The notes below the pieces were generated by a model that was not told the DNA's origin, searched no databases, and saw nothing but the letters and a program-made list of their open reading frames with translations. This document shows positions 8,706 through 18,157 of a DNA stretch of 37,897 nucleotides, piece after piece (positions within the stretch are counted from its first letter, which is position 1; the number at the start of each line of letters is the position of its first letter). The DNA comes from an uncultured Candidatus Marinamargulisbacteria bacterium. Its GTDB lineage: Bacteria > Margulisbacteria > Riflemargulisbacteria > GWF2-35-9. The position numbers and the translations under genes were made by a program. The stretch covers positions 1 through 37,897 of the forward strand of contig CAIWAN010000019.1 in NCBI GenBank assembly GCA_903910705.1, given 5' to 3'.

Positions 8706-9933
8706 GCTGATCGAGTTGTCGAATTTGAGGGAATTTCTCTTCTATCGACTCACGATTGATCGTAATGGTCTTTTTCTTGCCATTGGCAGGAATGTCATAC
8801 ATATGGTCAAGCATCAACGCTTCAGCGATGGATCGAAGCGCTCTGGCCCCGATTTTTTTCTCTATCGCCAATTTAGCGATCAATCCCAAGGCTTCGGTTG
8901 TAAATTTAAGGATAATATTGTCATACTCAAGCAGCTTTTGGTATTGCTTGACTAGGGCATTCTTTGGCTCGGTCATAATGAGCACCAACTGCTCTTCGGT
9001 TAACTCAGTTAGCGAAGTCACGATAGGAAGCCGACCGACCAGTTCGGGTATAATGCCGTATTTAATGAGATCTTCCGATTCGATCCGATCTTCCTCAAGC
9101 GTCTCATGCGGCTTATTCGTACTCGACATAAAGCCGATCAACTTTCGATTCTTTCGTTCATCGACCAATTCATTTAACCCGTCGAATGCGCCCCCACAGA
9201 TAAAAAGAATGTTCTTCGTGTCAATTTTTACGAACTCATCATGCGGGTGTTTTCGGCCCGGATGAAGCGGAACATTGACAACCGTTCCTTCAAGAATTTT
9301 AAGAAGCGCTTGTTGGACACCCTCTCCTGACACATCACGAGTAATCGAACGACTTTCGCTTTTTCGGCTAATCTTATCGATCTCATCGATGTAGATGATC
9401 CCTTGTTGAGCTTTGGCTACATCATCACCGGCTTGCTGAAGCAATCTAAAAATAACCGTTTCAACATCCTCGCCGACATACCCCGCCTCAGTAAGTGTGG
9501 TGGCATCGGCGATAGCGAACGGAACATTCAACATTCTCGCCAAGGTCTGAGCGATCAAGGTCTTGCCGCTGCCGGTGGGACCGATCAATAAGATATTGGA
9601 CTTTTGAATTTCAACCACATCGAGTAGCCCCGTCGCCGACTCATGCATCAGTCGCTTAAAGTGATTATAGACCGCCACCGCAATGATCTTTTTGGCTCGA
9701 TCTTGTCCAATGATATACTGATCAAGGAAATGCTTAATTTCCTTAGGTTTTACAAGGTTTAGATCGAAATCTCCTTTGCCTGCGGCATTGTGAATAACCC
9801 GATATCCTGTCTCAAGACATTGGTCGCAAATATAGAGGTCGTCGTGTTGCCCAGCGAGATCGCTTTTGAAAAGATAATTCGCCTCTTCTTCACGGATCCC
9901 ACAAAAAGAACAATGGCTATGCTTATTGGTCAC
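8695..9933 (-). CDS. clpX: ClpX ATPase, specificity subunit of ClpXP
   Basis: AAA+ unfoldase that feeds tagged proteins to ClpP. 412 residues. The N-terminal zinc-binding domain has Cys8, Cys11, Cys36 and Cys39. Walker A GPTGSGKT is at 118-125, and Walker [11 protein letters not shown] and the sensor/arginine-finger region (IPELVGRLP) are intact. The start is GTG at 9933, four bases after the clpP stop. It is coupled to clpP upstream and overlaps lon downstream. Confidence 0.98.
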   Translation of the reverse strand: MTNKHSHCSFCGIREEEANYLFKSDLAGQHDDLYICDQCLETGYRVIHNAAGKGDFDLNLVKPKEIKHFLDQYIIGQDRAKKIIAVAVYNHFKRLMHESATGLLDVVEIQKSNILLIGPTGSGKTLIAQTLARMLNVPFAIADATTLTEAGYVGEDVETVIFRLLQQAGDDVAKAQQGIIYIDEIDKISRKSESRSITRDVSGEGVQQALLKILEGTVVNVPLHPGRKHPHDEFVKIDTKNILFICGGAFDGLNELVDERKNRKLIGFMSSTNKPHETLEEDRIESEDLIKYGIIPELVGRLPIVTSLTELTEEQLVLIMTEPKNALVKQYQKLLEYDNIILKFTTEALGLIAKLAIEKKIGARALRSIAEALMLDHMYDIPANGKKKTITINRESIEEKFPQIRQLDQHAA

Positions 9934-9937
9934 AGAG

Positions 9938-10564
9938 CTATTTCTTCTTGCCTGTTGGTTTGACAGGCGCAGGCTTTGTCGTGACTGACTTTGATGTCAT
10001 CACTTCATCGATCATACCGTAAGCAACCGCTTCAGCTGCGGACATAAAGAAATCCCGATCGGTATCTCTTTTGATAATATCCATCGTCTTGCCCGTATTC
10101 TCAACTAAAATATTATTCAAATATTCCTTTAACCGAAGGATCTCTTTGGCTTGGATCTCAATGTCGGTGGCTTGACCTTGCGCGCCACCTAACGGCTGAT
10201 GGATCATGATCCGTGAACTGGGCAGCGCGTAGCGCTTTCCTTTTTCACCCGACGATAAAAGAAGCGCCCCCATGCTTGCCGCCTGACCGAAACAGATGGT
10301 AGAAACCGGTGCTTTAATAAAATTCATGGTATCAAGGATCGCAAGTCCAGCGGTCACGACACCCCCGGGGCTATTGATATACATATTGATATCTTTTTCT
10401 GGATTCTCCGCTTCAAGGAAAAGCAACTGAGAAACGATCAAGTTTGACATATGATCATCGATCTCGCCGCCTACAAAAACGATGCGTTCTTTGAGTAAAC
10501 GAGAATAAATATCATACGAACGTTCCCCACGGCTGGTTTGCTCTATAACGATTGGAACTAACAT
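9938..10564 (-). CDS. clpP: ClpP protease proteolytic subunit
   Basis: Serine peptidase forming the barrel chamber used by ClpX. 208 residues. Catalytic Ser97 is in GQAASMGA, His122 in [10 protein letters not shown], and the acidic residue near 171 is in the RDTDRDFFM segment. The N-terminal [14 protein letters not shown] is diagnostic. The start is ATG at 10564 with a GGGGGC-type ribosome site. A short basic, lysine-rich tail (PTGKKK) follows the core. It lies 14 bases after tig. Confidence 0.98.
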   Translation of the reverse strand: MLVPIVIEQTSRGERSYDIYSRLLKERIVFVGGEIDDHMSNLIVSQLLFLEAENPEKDINMYINSPGGVVTAGLAILDTMNFIKAPVSTICFGQAASMGALLLSSGEKGKRYALPSSRIMIHQPLGGAQGQATDIEIQAKEILRLKEYLNNILVENTGKTMDIIKRDTDRDFFMSAAEAVAYGMIDEVMTSKSVTTKPAPVKPTGKKK

Positions 10565-10578
10565 AGACGCCCCCTATT

Positions 10579-11880
10579 TTACTTTTTTTTAATTTTTGCG
10601 TTCTCTAACAACCAATCCACGACTTTTCGCTTCAAAACAGGTTCTTTTATCGAGTCCTTCATGCTTTCCATGCGAACACGATAAATCGCCTTCTTTTCTT
10701 CATCCGTTTCGAATTTAAGCTGTTCGTCGATCTCGGCTTGGAGCTCGGCTTCTGATACAACCATTTTCTCAAGTTTAGCGATGGCATCAAGAGCCAGATT
10801 ATATTTAACGCTCTTAATCGCCTCATCGTGATAGTCCGCTCTTAATTCATCGAGCGTTTTACCGGTCATACTTAAGTAGGCCGTCAGTTGAAGATTGTAT
10901 TGGCGAAGCCCGTTCTCCATGTGGCGGATCATATCCTCGACTTCATGTTTGATCATGACTTCGGGGATCACGTCTTTCACCAGATCAACGATCGCATTGG
11001 CTAGATCTTCTTTAAGTTTATTGTTCGCGGTTGTTTCTTGTTTAGTGCGCAGCTTTTCTTCAACCGATTTTTTATATTCATCGACTGACTTAAAGGCGGT
11101 CTTACTTAAAACCAGATCTGTCTCGAGCTTAGGAACCGATTTAACCCGTATCATTTTAACCGTCACATCAAACGCCACCGTTTTACCGGCGATTTCCTTG
11201 TTATAGGTTCCTTCATCAGGAAACGAGACCGAAAAAGTCGATCGATCGCCCAGCCGAGAACCGATGAGCGCTTCATCAAATTGCTTATCGATAACGCTAT
11301 TACCGACCTTGATCTCTTCCTCGTTTTTAGTCCAATGCTCAAAGGGTTCACCGTCGATGGTCGCAACCATGTCAACCGTGACGTGGTCACCGTCTTTGAT
11401 CGCTGCTTTTTCGTCCTCTTCAAAGGATGACTGCTCTTCTAAAAAAGACTGGATCTCTTGCTGGACATCTTCTTTGCTGACTTTGACGGCGTTCTTCTCT
11501 AGACGAAGGCCTTTATAATTTTTTATTTTGATATCCGGTCTAACCTCAACAGAGATCGACACACGGAAGGGTTCATTTTCTTTTAAGTTAATGATCTGAA
11601 TATCTTTGGGGGAATCGATCACTTCAAAGTGATGGTCGTCCACCAGTTGAGGGTAGGCGTCATTTAATAGATCGATAAGCGCCTCGTAAGAAAGATGCTC
11701 AAACCCATAATAATTGATGAAATGACCCTTAGGGACTTTTCCCGGACGAAAGCCGGCAATTTTAACTTTTTTTGATAATTCACGGTATTTCTTGTCGATA
11801 GCGACATCTAAAACACTATAGGCATCTTCAACTTCAAATGTTACCAAATTATCTTGGCGTTTAATATTTTCAACCTTCAT
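10579..11880 (-). CDS. tig: Trigger factor chaperone / peptidyl-prolyl isomerase
   Basis: Ribosome-associated folding chaperone, 433 residues. The ribosome-binding domain contains the signature GFRPGKVPKG (the GFRxGKxP loop) near residue 43. A FKBP-like PPIase domain follows (about 150-240), then the helical C-terminal arms. The ATG at 11880 is chosen because AAGGAG lies 8 bases upstream and the protein then begins MKVENIKR, as expected for the family; an upstream in-frame start at 11925 has no support. It is the first gene of the long minus-strand operon reaching 1829. No convincing promoter was found in the 111 bases upstream. Confidence 0.96.
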   Translation of the reverse strand: MKVENIKRQDNLVTFEVEDAYSVLDVAIDKKYRELSKKVKIAGFRPGKVPKGHFINYYGFEHLSYEALIDLLNDAYPQLVDDHHFEVIDSPKDIQIINLKENEPFRVSISVEVRPDIKIKNYKGLRLEKNAVKVSKEDVQQEIQSFLEEQSSFEEDEKAAIKDGDHVTVDMVATIDGEPFEHWTKNEEEIKVGNSVIDKQFDEALIGSRLGDRSTFSVSFPDEGTYNKEIAGKTVAFDVTVKMIRVKSVPKLETDLVLSKTAFKSVDEYKKSVEEKLRTKQETTANNKLKEDLANAIVDLVKDVIPEVMIKHEVEDMIRHMENGLRQYNLQLTAYLSMTGKTLDELRADYHDEAIKSVKYNLALDAIAKLEKMVVSEAELQAEIDEQLKFETDEEKKAIYRVRMESMKDSIKEPVLKRKVVDWLLENAKIKKK

Positions 11881-11931
11881 AGATATCAATCTCCTTCGCG
11901 ACAAGTTTAACACAAATCCCAACAAAGCAGG

Positions 11932-11955
11932 AAGGGGCAGCGATTGCTGCCCCTT
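11932..11955 (-). terminator. Hairpin terminator after glnA
   Basis: AAGGGGCAGC and GCTGCCCCTT form a perfect 10-base stem with a 4-base loop, between the glnA stop (11992) and the start of tig (11880). On the minus strand it is followed by CCTGCTTTGTTG, only a weak T-tract, so termination may be partial and tig could receive some read-through. Confidence 0.6.
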
Positions 11956-11991
11956 CTAAAGATTCAATTATCTCAATTCTCCTAAGCCTTA

Positions 11992-14109
11992 TTAGCTCAG
12001 AAACAAAATCTCCGCATAGCTCGGAATGGGCCAAACATCTTCTGACACGAGTGTCTCAAGCTCATCAGCGATTTCACGAAGCGCAGCCATCGCGGGAAAC
12101 ACCTTGTCGCGATAGGTTTCAGCTTGTGTAAGCGCACCCTCAGTAACCTTGGCAGCTTTAACGACTTTATCCAAAGCGGTTGTCTTATCAATCAGAATAG
12201 CGAGCTTCTTGTTGAGATCATTGACCAATCCCGCCAAGGATTCATTCGTTAACTCACTAACTTCAAGACCTTGAAGCAGTCCGAGTTGTTCACTTAGGTA
12301 GCGACTGACCGCTGGTGTGATCTCACGTTTTGACATGTGGACCATCGTTTGGGCTTCAATATTGATCTCTTTGCTGTAACGCTCAAGCGAGATCTCGTAA
12401 CGACTTTCCATTTCCTTATGGCTCAAGACGCCATATTTTTCAAAAACTTTCAGGGTGTCTTTATCGGTATAGGCCTTGATCGCCAAAACCGTTGAATTGA
12501 TGTTGGGTAAGCCACGTTTCTGTGCTTCTTTTACCCAGTCCTCAGAGTAATTATTGCCATTGAAAATGACCCGTTTATGCTTCTTGATCAACCCAACAAG
12601 AAGGTCTTGAACCACTTTTTCGAGTTTATCGGCAGGTGCTTTTTCAAGCTCTGTTGCAATCTCGTCAAGCTTCGACGCCACAATCGTATTAAGAACAATG
12701 TTTGGCATCGAAACGGAAGCTGACGAAGGAACCATACGAAACTCAAACTTATTACCCGTAAAGGCAAAGGGGCTGGTTCGGTTACGATCCGTGCTATCTA
12801 GCGGAATCGTTGGAAGTGTCTTTACATTAATGTTAAGACCATCTTTTGCTTTGGCGGCTTTAAACTGGCCCTTTTCGATTCCCTCAAGGATCTCTTCGAG
12901 TTGTTCGCCCAAGAAAGCGGAAATAATAGCGGGGGGCGCTTCGTTCGCACCTAAACGATGATCATTGCCGGGATTAGCGGCAGAGGCTCGAAGAATCGGC
13001 GCGTAGGTATCCACGGCAGCGATGACAGCCAAGAGGAACACCAAGAACTGAAGATTATCATGAGGGGTTTTGCCGGGCTCGAGAAGGTTCTGCCCATCGT
13101 TGCTCCCTAATGACCAATTGTTATGCTTGCCGGATCCATTGATGCCAGCGAAAGGCTTTTCATGGAGCAAACAAACGAGATCATGATGAAGCGCTATACG
13201 ACGCAAAGTATCCATAACGAGTTGATTGTGGTCGGTTGCCACATTGGTTGATTCGTAAACAACCGCGATCTCATACTGTGCGGGCGCTACTTCATTGTGC
13301 TTCGTTTTAGCAGGAACACCCATCAGCCAGAGTTGTTGATCCACTTCTGCCATATAGGCATTGATGCGCTCACGAATGCTACCAAAATATTGATCTTCGA
13401 GTTCTTGACCCTTTGGAGCGGGTGCACCAAAAAGTGTTCGGCCGGACGTGACGAGGTCAAGGCGTTGTTCATAAAATTCTCTGTCGATCAAAAAGTATTC
13501 TTGTTCTGGGCCCACCGTGGAAGTTACTCGTGTTGCGGTGGTATTGCCTAAAACGCGCAAAACACGAAGGGCTTGTTTGGAAACCACTTCCATCGAACGA
13601 AGAAGCGGCGTCTTGGCATCTAGGGTCTCACCTGTGTAAGAATAGAAGGCTGTAGGAATACAAAGAGTAATGCCCGATTCATCTTCGCGAAGAAACGCAG
13701 GCGACGTACAATCCCACGCCGTATAACCTCGTGCTTCGAATGTTGCCCGAAGACCACCGGAGGGGAACGAACTGGCATCAGGCTCACCTTTGACGAGCTC
13801 TTTGCCACCAAATTCAACAATAGCCGTCCCAAAACCGGTTGGCTTCAAAAAGGAGTCGTGTTTTTCAGCGGTAAGGCCTGTCAAGGGTTGAAACCAATGC
13901 GTATAATGGGTCGCACCCTTCTCCATGGCCCAATCTTTCATTGCGTTTGCAACAACATCAGCAACGGACTCATCCAGCTTTTTGCCCATTTCAACGGTTT
14001 CCATCACCGCATTGAAAACACTTTTGGGCAGACGCTCTTGCATCACCGTTTCATTAAACACATTCGCACCAAACTGATTAAGATCATTCATAGCTTCACA
14101 ACAACTCAT
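11992..14109 (-). CDS. glnA: Glutamine synthetase type III
   Basis: Condenses glutamate and ammonia to glutamine using ATP. The 705 residues and the N-terminal region mark the type III (GlnN) class, not the 450-residue type I. Visible: the WFQPLTG motif near residue 70, the [12 protein letters not shown] active-site strand, the [11 protein letters not shown] glutamate site and the [14 protein letters not shown]/glutamate loop. The start ATG at 14109 has AGGAGG 9 bases upstream. The gene is monocistronic, with a strong promoter and a downstream hairpin. No PII or GlnR gene is adjacent. It is the only ammonia-assimilation gene in the window and would supply glutamine to GuaA, HisF/HisH and GatCAB. 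Confidence 0.98.
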   Translation of the reverse strand: MSCCEAMNDLNQFGANVFNETVMQERLPKSVFNAVMETVEMGKKLDESVADVVANAMKDWAMEKGATHYTHWFQPLTGLTAEKHDSFLKPTGFGTAIVEFGGKELVKGEPDASSFPSGGLRATFEARGYTAWDCTSPAFLREDESGITLCIPTAFYSYTGETLDAKTPLLRSMEVVSKQALRVLRVLGNTTATRVTSTVGPEQEYFLIDREFYEQRLDLVTSGRTLFGAPAPKGQELEDQYFGSIRERINAYMAEVDQQLWLMGVPAKTKHNEVAPAQYEIAVVYESTNVATDHNQLVMDTLRRIALHHDLVCLLHEKPFAGINGSGKHNNWSLGSNDGQNLLEPGKTPHDNLQFLVFLLAVIAAVDTYAPILRASAANPGNDHRLGANEAPPAIISAFLGEQLEEILEGIEKGQFKAAKAKDGLNINVKTLPTIPLDSTDRNRTSPFAFTGNKFEFRMVPSSASVSMPNIVLNTIVASKLDEIATELEKAPADKLEKVVQDLLVGLIKKHKRVIFNGNNYSEDWVKEAQKRGLPNINSTVLAIKAYTDKDTLKVFEKYGVLSHKEMESRYEISLERYSKEINIEAQTMVHMSKREITPAVSRYLSEQLGLLQGLEVSELTNESLAGLVNDLNKKLAILIDKTTALDKVVKAAKVTEGALTQAETYRDKVFPAMAALREIADELETLVSEDVWPIPSYAEILFLS

Positions 14110-14146
14110 AGGGAACTCCTCCTTATTAGATAGTCAATTCAAGGGA

Positions 14147-14176
14147 AGTATAAAGAAAACAAACTTCTATTGTCAA
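14147..14176 (-). promoter_or_regulatory. Strong sigma70-type promoter for glnA
   Basis: On the minus strand a perfect TTGACA (-35) and TATACT (-10) are 18 bases apart, about 37 bases before the glnA start. Between this and the divergent promoter (14181-14333) the sequence is AT-rich, with a GAAAATGAATTTTC palindrome at 14224-14237. No known operator is recognisable. Confidence 0.8.
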
Positions 14177-14333
14177 CCTGTTTTTTTTATGTTACGCGAC
14201 AAGAGGCGCATATTTTTGTCCACAGAAAATGAATTTTCAGCATATCGCAAGCTATTTCTGTTTATTTTTTGATAATTCGATAATTTTGTCTCGACGATTT
14301 GTATTTATAAATCGATCGGAAGGGAAAATACCC

Positions 14334-14362
14334 TTGCACTCCGGTCAACCGCTCGCCATAAT
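14334..14362 (+). promoter_or_regulatory. Promoter for a probably leaderless + strand operon
   Basis: TTGCAC (-35) and CATAAT (-10) are 17 bases apart. Six bases separate the -10 from the ATG at 14369, so transcription should begin at or next to the start codon. No ribosome-binding site precedes that ATG, which agrees with a leaderless message. Confidence 0.6.
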
Positions 14363-14368
14363 GAGACC

Positions 14369-15034
14369 ATGAATAAATGGGTCTACGCTCTGCAAAATTC
14401 GATCATCGCGCCTGAGTCGATGATCACACATAGCCCTCTTTTATCGATCCATGCCCCCAACCAAGTGGGCGTTTGCTTGATCTATCCCGATCATGTCACC
14501 TTGCCAACCCTATTAAGCTACCCCCTCAACAAGATCGCCAAGCGCGTTCCGGTTCTTCTGTTTACCGAAACCGAACTGAAACGAACGGCCGACTGTTACC
14601 CCATTGAGCTATTAGAGATGGTTCTCACAGAAAAAGTGCTTATTGGCCGATCGATCCGCCCCCTGATCGAAGTCGAATCGGGTGCGCTCCGACTCGAGAT
14701 CGAAGCCAATTGCCGGCGAAACCTCATTTTGTTGCGGCAACAAGCTTGGCACAATCCGTTCGCACTGGCAAAGATCCTTCGTGCTTCGTTGGGGCAGCTC
14801 CTTCAAACCCTCAAATATGTTCCGGCACTAAAGACCCCCACCATCGAGCCGATCGAAAATGCCGACCTTGATCTTATTGCCAACCTTCTAGGACTCGATG
14901 CCGATAAATTGGATAGTCTCGCTACGTCTATCATGAGACGACATGCCCCCAGCACATGGCTTCAGATCGCCGAAGAATACCTCGCTCTCCTGACCCTAGT
15001 CGTTTCCAAAATCGACACTTTTCACGGCGAATGA
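14369..15034 (+). CDS. Unknown conserved protein preceding the TPM/LemA module
   Basis: I cannot assign a function. 221 residues, mostly helical in the second half, with no signal peptide or transmembrane segment. The central block ELKRTADCYPIELLEM, followed by an acidic/helical LRLEIEANCRRNLILLRQQ segment, resembles from memory proteins sometimes annotated as having a nucleotidyltransferase domain, but no complete catalytic motif is visible. It is coupled to the TPM-domain gene by an ATGA overlap, so a role with that membrane protein and LemA is inferred. The start is fixed by the adjacent -10 box. Confidence 0.8.
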   Translation: MNKWVYALQNSIIAPESMITHSPLLSIHAPNQVGVCLIYPDHVTLPTLLSYPLNKIAKRVPVLLFTETELKRTADCYPIELLEMVLTEKVLIGRSIRPLIEVESGALRLEIEANCRRNLILLRQQAWHNPFALAKILRASLGQLLQTLKYVPALKTPTIEPIENADLDLIANLLGLDADKLDSLATSIMRRHAPSTWLQIAEEYLALLTLVVSKIDTFHGE

Positions 15035-15783
15035 ATCGGTTCGTTGCTTTAACCCTATTAGGGTTCGTCTACGTCTCCTTGGCCTTCTCTGCCCCAAGCA
15101 TTGTGTCCGATGAAGCGGGCATTTTATCGACTGAATCCCAACAAACCTTAGAATCCATTGTCCTTCAGTGGACAAAGGCAACCCAGCATCAAATGGCCAT
15201 CGTCACCGTTAAATCCCTTGAAGGGATCTCGATCGAAGAGGTCGCCGTCAAACGCTTTGAAGCCCTAGGCATCGGACGAAAAGGAGCAAATGACGGACTT
15301 CTCTTTTTAATCGCCCCGAACGACAAGAACCTGCGCATCGAGGTCGGTTATGGCCTTGAAGGCACCTTGCCCGATGGGCCGGTTGGCTCGATACGCGATA
15401 AATATATCGTTCCCTTTTTTAAAACCGCACATTATGATCAAGGCATTCTAGCCGGCACACTCGCCCTGCTTACCCTTCAAGCCAAAAATGAAGGAATCGA
15501 CTTTACCCCCAATCTCTCTACCCCCATTCCATCACCACCGACACCTCGATCAGCTAGTCCCGACTGGGGCGGACTGATCTTTATCATCATCATGGTTGTG
15601 ATCGTCATCAGCTCAAAGGGAGGCCGGTCTGGCAGCTTCTGGCCGCTCCTTATTCTCAGCAGCTTGCTCGGAGGGGGTGGACGCTACGACGATCGAGGCG
15701 GCTTCGGCGGCTTTGGTGGGGGTGGCTTCGGGGGTTTCGGCGGCGGCATGAGCGGCGGCGGTGGCGCCAGTGGCAGCTGGTAG
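15031..15783 (+). CDS. TPM-domain membrane protein (YgcG family)
   Basis: 250 residues: a signal peptide (MNRFVALTLLGFVYVSLAFSA), then a TPM domain (about 20-150) beginning SIVSDEAGILS and including GYGLEGTLPDGPVGSI, a proline-rich linker, one transmembrane helix (GGLIFIIIMVVIVISS) and a very glycine-rich tail (GGFGGFGGGGFGG...). TPM domains are exported; described activities include phosphatase and photosystem-repair roles, not assignable here. The ATG at 15031 is chosen for the ATGA overlap and the signal peptide; an upstream in-frame ATG at 14956 would bury the signal peptide. TPM proteins commonly neighbour LemA, as here. Confidence 0.93.
   Translation: MNRFVALTLLGFVYVSLAFSAPSIVSDEAGILSTESQQTLESIVLQWTKATQHQMAIVTVKSLEGISIEEVAVKRFEALGIGRKGANDGLLFLIAPNDKNLRIEVGYGLEGTLPDGPVGSIRDKYIVPFFKTAHYDQGILAGTLALLTLQAKNEGIDFTPNLSTPIPSPPTPRSASPDWGGLIFIIIMVVIVISSKGGRSGSFWPLLILSSLLGGGGRYDDRGGFGGFGGGGFGGFGGGMSGGGGASGSW
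15690..15780. repeat. Low-complexity Gly/Phe-coding repeat
   Basis: GGC/GGT-rich imperfect tandem repeats encode (GGF/GGG)n in the tail of the TPM protein. The local GC content is much higher than in the surroundings. Confidence 0.7.
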
Positions 15784-15823
15784 AATCTCGAGGAAGGTCA
15801 TGGAGCTAGGGTGAGTCTTGGTA

Positions 15824-15829
15824 TATAAT
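15824..15829 (+). promoter_or_regulatory. Possible internal promoter -10 for lemA
   Basis: A consensus TATAAT lies 25 bases before the lemA start, in the 70-base gap after the TPM gene. No good -35 is found at 16-18 bases, so this is a weak call. Confidence 0.3.
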
Positions 15830-15853
15830 GACAAAAAACTCAGGAGGGTCATC

Positions 15854-16420
15854 ATGAAACAACTTGGCATAATTTTGATCGGTATTCTCGTTGTCGTGTT
15901 GCTAAGCGCAGGTTATTTAATCAAGCTTCGCAACAATCTCGTCGTGATGGATGAAGGCATTAACACCCAATGGGCACAGGTGGAGAACCAGATGACCCGC
16001 CGCTTTGACTTGATCCCCAATCTCGTCAACACGGTTAAGGGCTACGCTAATCAAGAAAAAAGTATTTTCCTTGGCATCGCCGAATCTCGTGCCAAATTAG
16101 CTGGCGCGAAAACCGTCAACGATAAGGTCGCCGCCTCGAACGGCATGGAGAGCGCCCTTTCCCGACTGCTCGTTGTCGTCGAGCAATATCCAAACTTGAA
16201 ATCTAACGAGAACTTTACCCGATTGATGGATGAGTTGGCCGGCGCGGAGAATCGTCTTTCTGTGGAGCGTATGCGCTACAACGATGCCGTTAAGGTTTAC
16301 AATATTCGCATCCGTTCTTTCCCTGCCACCGTATTCGCAGGAATGTTTGGCTTTGACAAGAAAAACCTCCTCGAAGCGCCGACTGCAGCCAAAGTCGCAC
16401 CCACGGTGAACTTCCAGTAA
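15854..16420 (+). CDS. lemA: LemA family membrane protein
   Basis: 188 residues: one N-terminal transmembrane helix (about 4-24), then the helical LemA domain with the hallmark WAQVENQMTRRFDLIPNLV and the C-terminal YNDAVKVYNIRIRSFPA / FGFDKK motifs. The N-terminus is probably outside or periplasmic, with the helical bundle in the cytoplasm. Molecular function is unknown in general. The ATG at 15854 is chosen for AGGAGG 9 bases upstream. It sits between the TPM-domain gene and gatC with a 5-base gap to the latter. Confidence 0.95.
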   Translation: MKQLGIILIGILVVVLLSAGYLIKLRNNLVVMDEGINTQWAQVENQMTRRFDLIPNLVNTVKGYANQEKSIFLGIAESRAKLAGAKTVNDKVAASNGMESALSRLLVVVEQYPNLKSNENFTRLMDELAGAENRLSVERMRYNDAVKVYNIRIRSFPATVFAGMFGFDKKNLLEAPTAAKVAPTVNFQ

Positions 16421-16425
16421 TCGCG

Positions 16426-16710
16426 ATGATCAGCACCGAGGACGTCAGACATTTAGCCACCTTATCTCGACTTCGTTTCAACGAGGCCGAGGTGGCCCAA
16501 TATGCCAAAGACCTCGGTTCGATCTTTGACTATGCCAAGGCACTCAACGAGCTGCCTACCGACGATATCGCCCCCTCCGCTCATGCGATCCCGATTGAAA
16601 ATGTCTTCCGTGAGGATGGAGTCGTCCCCTTTGATGCCGACACCTTATTGATCAATGCACCCGAGCAAGAAGGCCATGCCTTCAAGGTGCCCCAAATTTT
16701 GGCGGACTAA
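16426..16710 (+). CDS. gatC: Asp/Glu-tRNA amidotransferase subunit C
   Basis: 94-residue GatC, the small belt subunit that wraps around GatA and GatB. It shows the usual start (STEDVRHLATLSRLRF) and the conserved REDGV and NAPEQEGHAFKVPQIL motifs. The start is five bases after the lemA stop. It is part of gatCAB, which converts Glu-tRNA(Gln) and Asp-tRNA(Asn) to the amidated forms. Confidence 0.96.
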   Translation: MISTEDVRHLATLSRLRFNEAEVAQYAKDLGSIFDYAKALNELPTDDIAPSAHAIPIENVFREDGVVPFDADTLLINAPEQEGHAFKVPQILAD

Positions 16711-16711
16711 C

Positions 16712-18157
16712 ATGCCCCTCATCCACAAACCGGCCACCGAGCTGCATGAACTGATCAAAACAAAGCAAGTCTCAAGCCGAGATGTGACCGAGGCTTTTTT
16801 GGCCCAGATCCATCACGTTGAACCCAGCTTGAACGCCTTTCTGACCCTAACCGACGATCTCGCCCTGTCGATGGCTGATGCGGTCGACCAAAAAGTCTCG
16901 AAGGGACTACCCCTCGGCCCACTGGAGGGCGTCCCCATTGCGATCAAAGACAATATCTGCACTGAAAATATACCTACCACGTGTGCCTCAACTATCTTAA
17001 AAGGCTTTTTGCCCCCCTACAATGCAACCCTTATTGAGACCCTTAAGCAGGCCGGTCTGCCGATTCTGGGCAAAACCAACATGGACGAGTTTGCCATGGG
17101 CTCCTCCACCGAGACATCGGCTTATCAAAAAACCCATAACCCGTGGAATGTTGATTGTGTTCCAGGGGGCTCCTCTGGTGGCTCCGCGGTTGCTGTGGCG
17201 GGATTTGAAGCACCCCTATCGATCGGCTCTGATACCGGCGGCTCGATCCGTCAGCCAGCAAGTTTTTGTGGCAATGTCGGGCTTAAACCCACCTACGGCC
17301 GCGTCAGTCGGTATGGACTGATCGCCTTTGCCTCGTCGCTTGATCAAATCGGATCGTTTGCAAATAATGTCACCGACACGGCCCATTTACTTAATCTTTT
17401 GGCCGGCCATGACCCCAAAGACTCCACCTCACTCGCCCTTGAAAAAGAAGACTTTACCCGCCTACTGGGTTCTCCTAAAAAAGGTCTCCGTGTCGGACTT
17501 CCGAATGAATTCTTTAAACATTTAAGCCCTGAGGTCAAAGCTCTTTATACGACTCTCATCAACACATTAAGCCAAGACGGGATCGAATTTGTTTGGCTCG
17601 ATCTCCCAAGCATCGAATACGCGCTCGCCACGTACTATATTATTGCGCCGGCTGAAGCAAGCTCCAATCTTGCTCGCTATGACGGGGTTCGGTTTGGGTT
17701 TCGGGCTGCCGGAACGTCCTCAACCGCAGAGATGATCGAACAAAGTCGCAGCCAAGGGTTTGGCGCCGAAGTCAAACGCCGCATTCTTATCGGAACCTAT
17801 GTGCTAAGCAGTGGTTATTATGATGCCTACTACAAAAAGGCGCAAAAAGTCCGCACGCTGATCAAAAAAGACTTCGATCGAGCCTTTGAGCAAGTCGATA
17901 TCATTGCCTCTCCCACCACCCCAACCCCTGCTTTTAAGTTAGGCGAGAAAACCAACGATCCGCTTGAGATGTACCTCTCGGATATTATGACTATCCCGCT
18001 TAATTTAGCGGGGCTCCCAGGCCTTTCAATCCCTTGTGGACTTCATAACAATCTACCCATGGGTTGGCAACTCATGGGCAAAGCCTTTGACGAAGCCCGC
18101 TTATTACAAGTCGCCCATCAGATGGAATCCCTCATCGGGTTTGGAGGTTGTGCATGA
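16712..18157 (+). CDS. gatA: Asp/Glu-tRNA amidotransferase subunit A
   Basis: Amidase-signature enzyme that frees ammonia from glutamine for GatB. 481 residues. The Ser-cisSer-Lys triad is intact: Lys79 (AIKDN), Ser154 (PGGSSGGS) and Ser178 (DTGGSIRQP), the same numbering as in the well-studied S. aureus enzyme. The ATG at 16712, one base after the gatC stop, is chosen; an upstream ATG at 16655 would overlap gatC by 56 bases with non-homologous sequence. The stop overlaps the gatB start (ATGA). Confidence 0.97.
   Translation: MPLIHKPATELHELIKTKQVSSRDVTEAFLAQIHHVEPSLNAFLTLTDDLALSMADAVDQKVSKGLPLGPLEGVPIAIKDNICTENIPTTCASTILKGFLPPYNATLIETLKQAGLPILGKTNMDEFAMGSSTETSAYQKTHNPWNVDCVPGGSSGGSAVAVAGFEAPLSIGSDTGGSIRQPASFCGNVGLKPTYGRVSRYGLIAFASSLDQIGSFANNVTDTAHLLNLLAGHDPKDSTSLALEKEDFTRLLGSPKKGLRVGLPNEFFKHLSPEVKALYTTLINTLSQDGIEFVWLDLPSIEYALATYYIIAPAEASSNLARYDGVRFGFRAAGTSSTAEMIEQSRSQGFGAEVKRRILIGTYVLSSGYYDAYYKKAQKVRTLIKKDFDRAFEQVDIIASPTTPTPAFKLGEKTNDPLEMYLSDIMTIPLNLAGLPGLSIPCGLHNNLPMGWQLMGKAFDEARLLQVAHQMESLIGFGGCA

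Noticed and set aside
14110-14368. Glutamine riboswitch or other structured leader before glnA
   Set aside because: The glnA promoter leaves a leader of only about 30 bases, too short for a known glutamine riboswitch.
16655-16711. Upstream ATG for gatA
   Set aside because: It would add 19 residues unlike GatA and overlap gatC; the ATG at 16712 puts the catalytic residues at the expected numbers.
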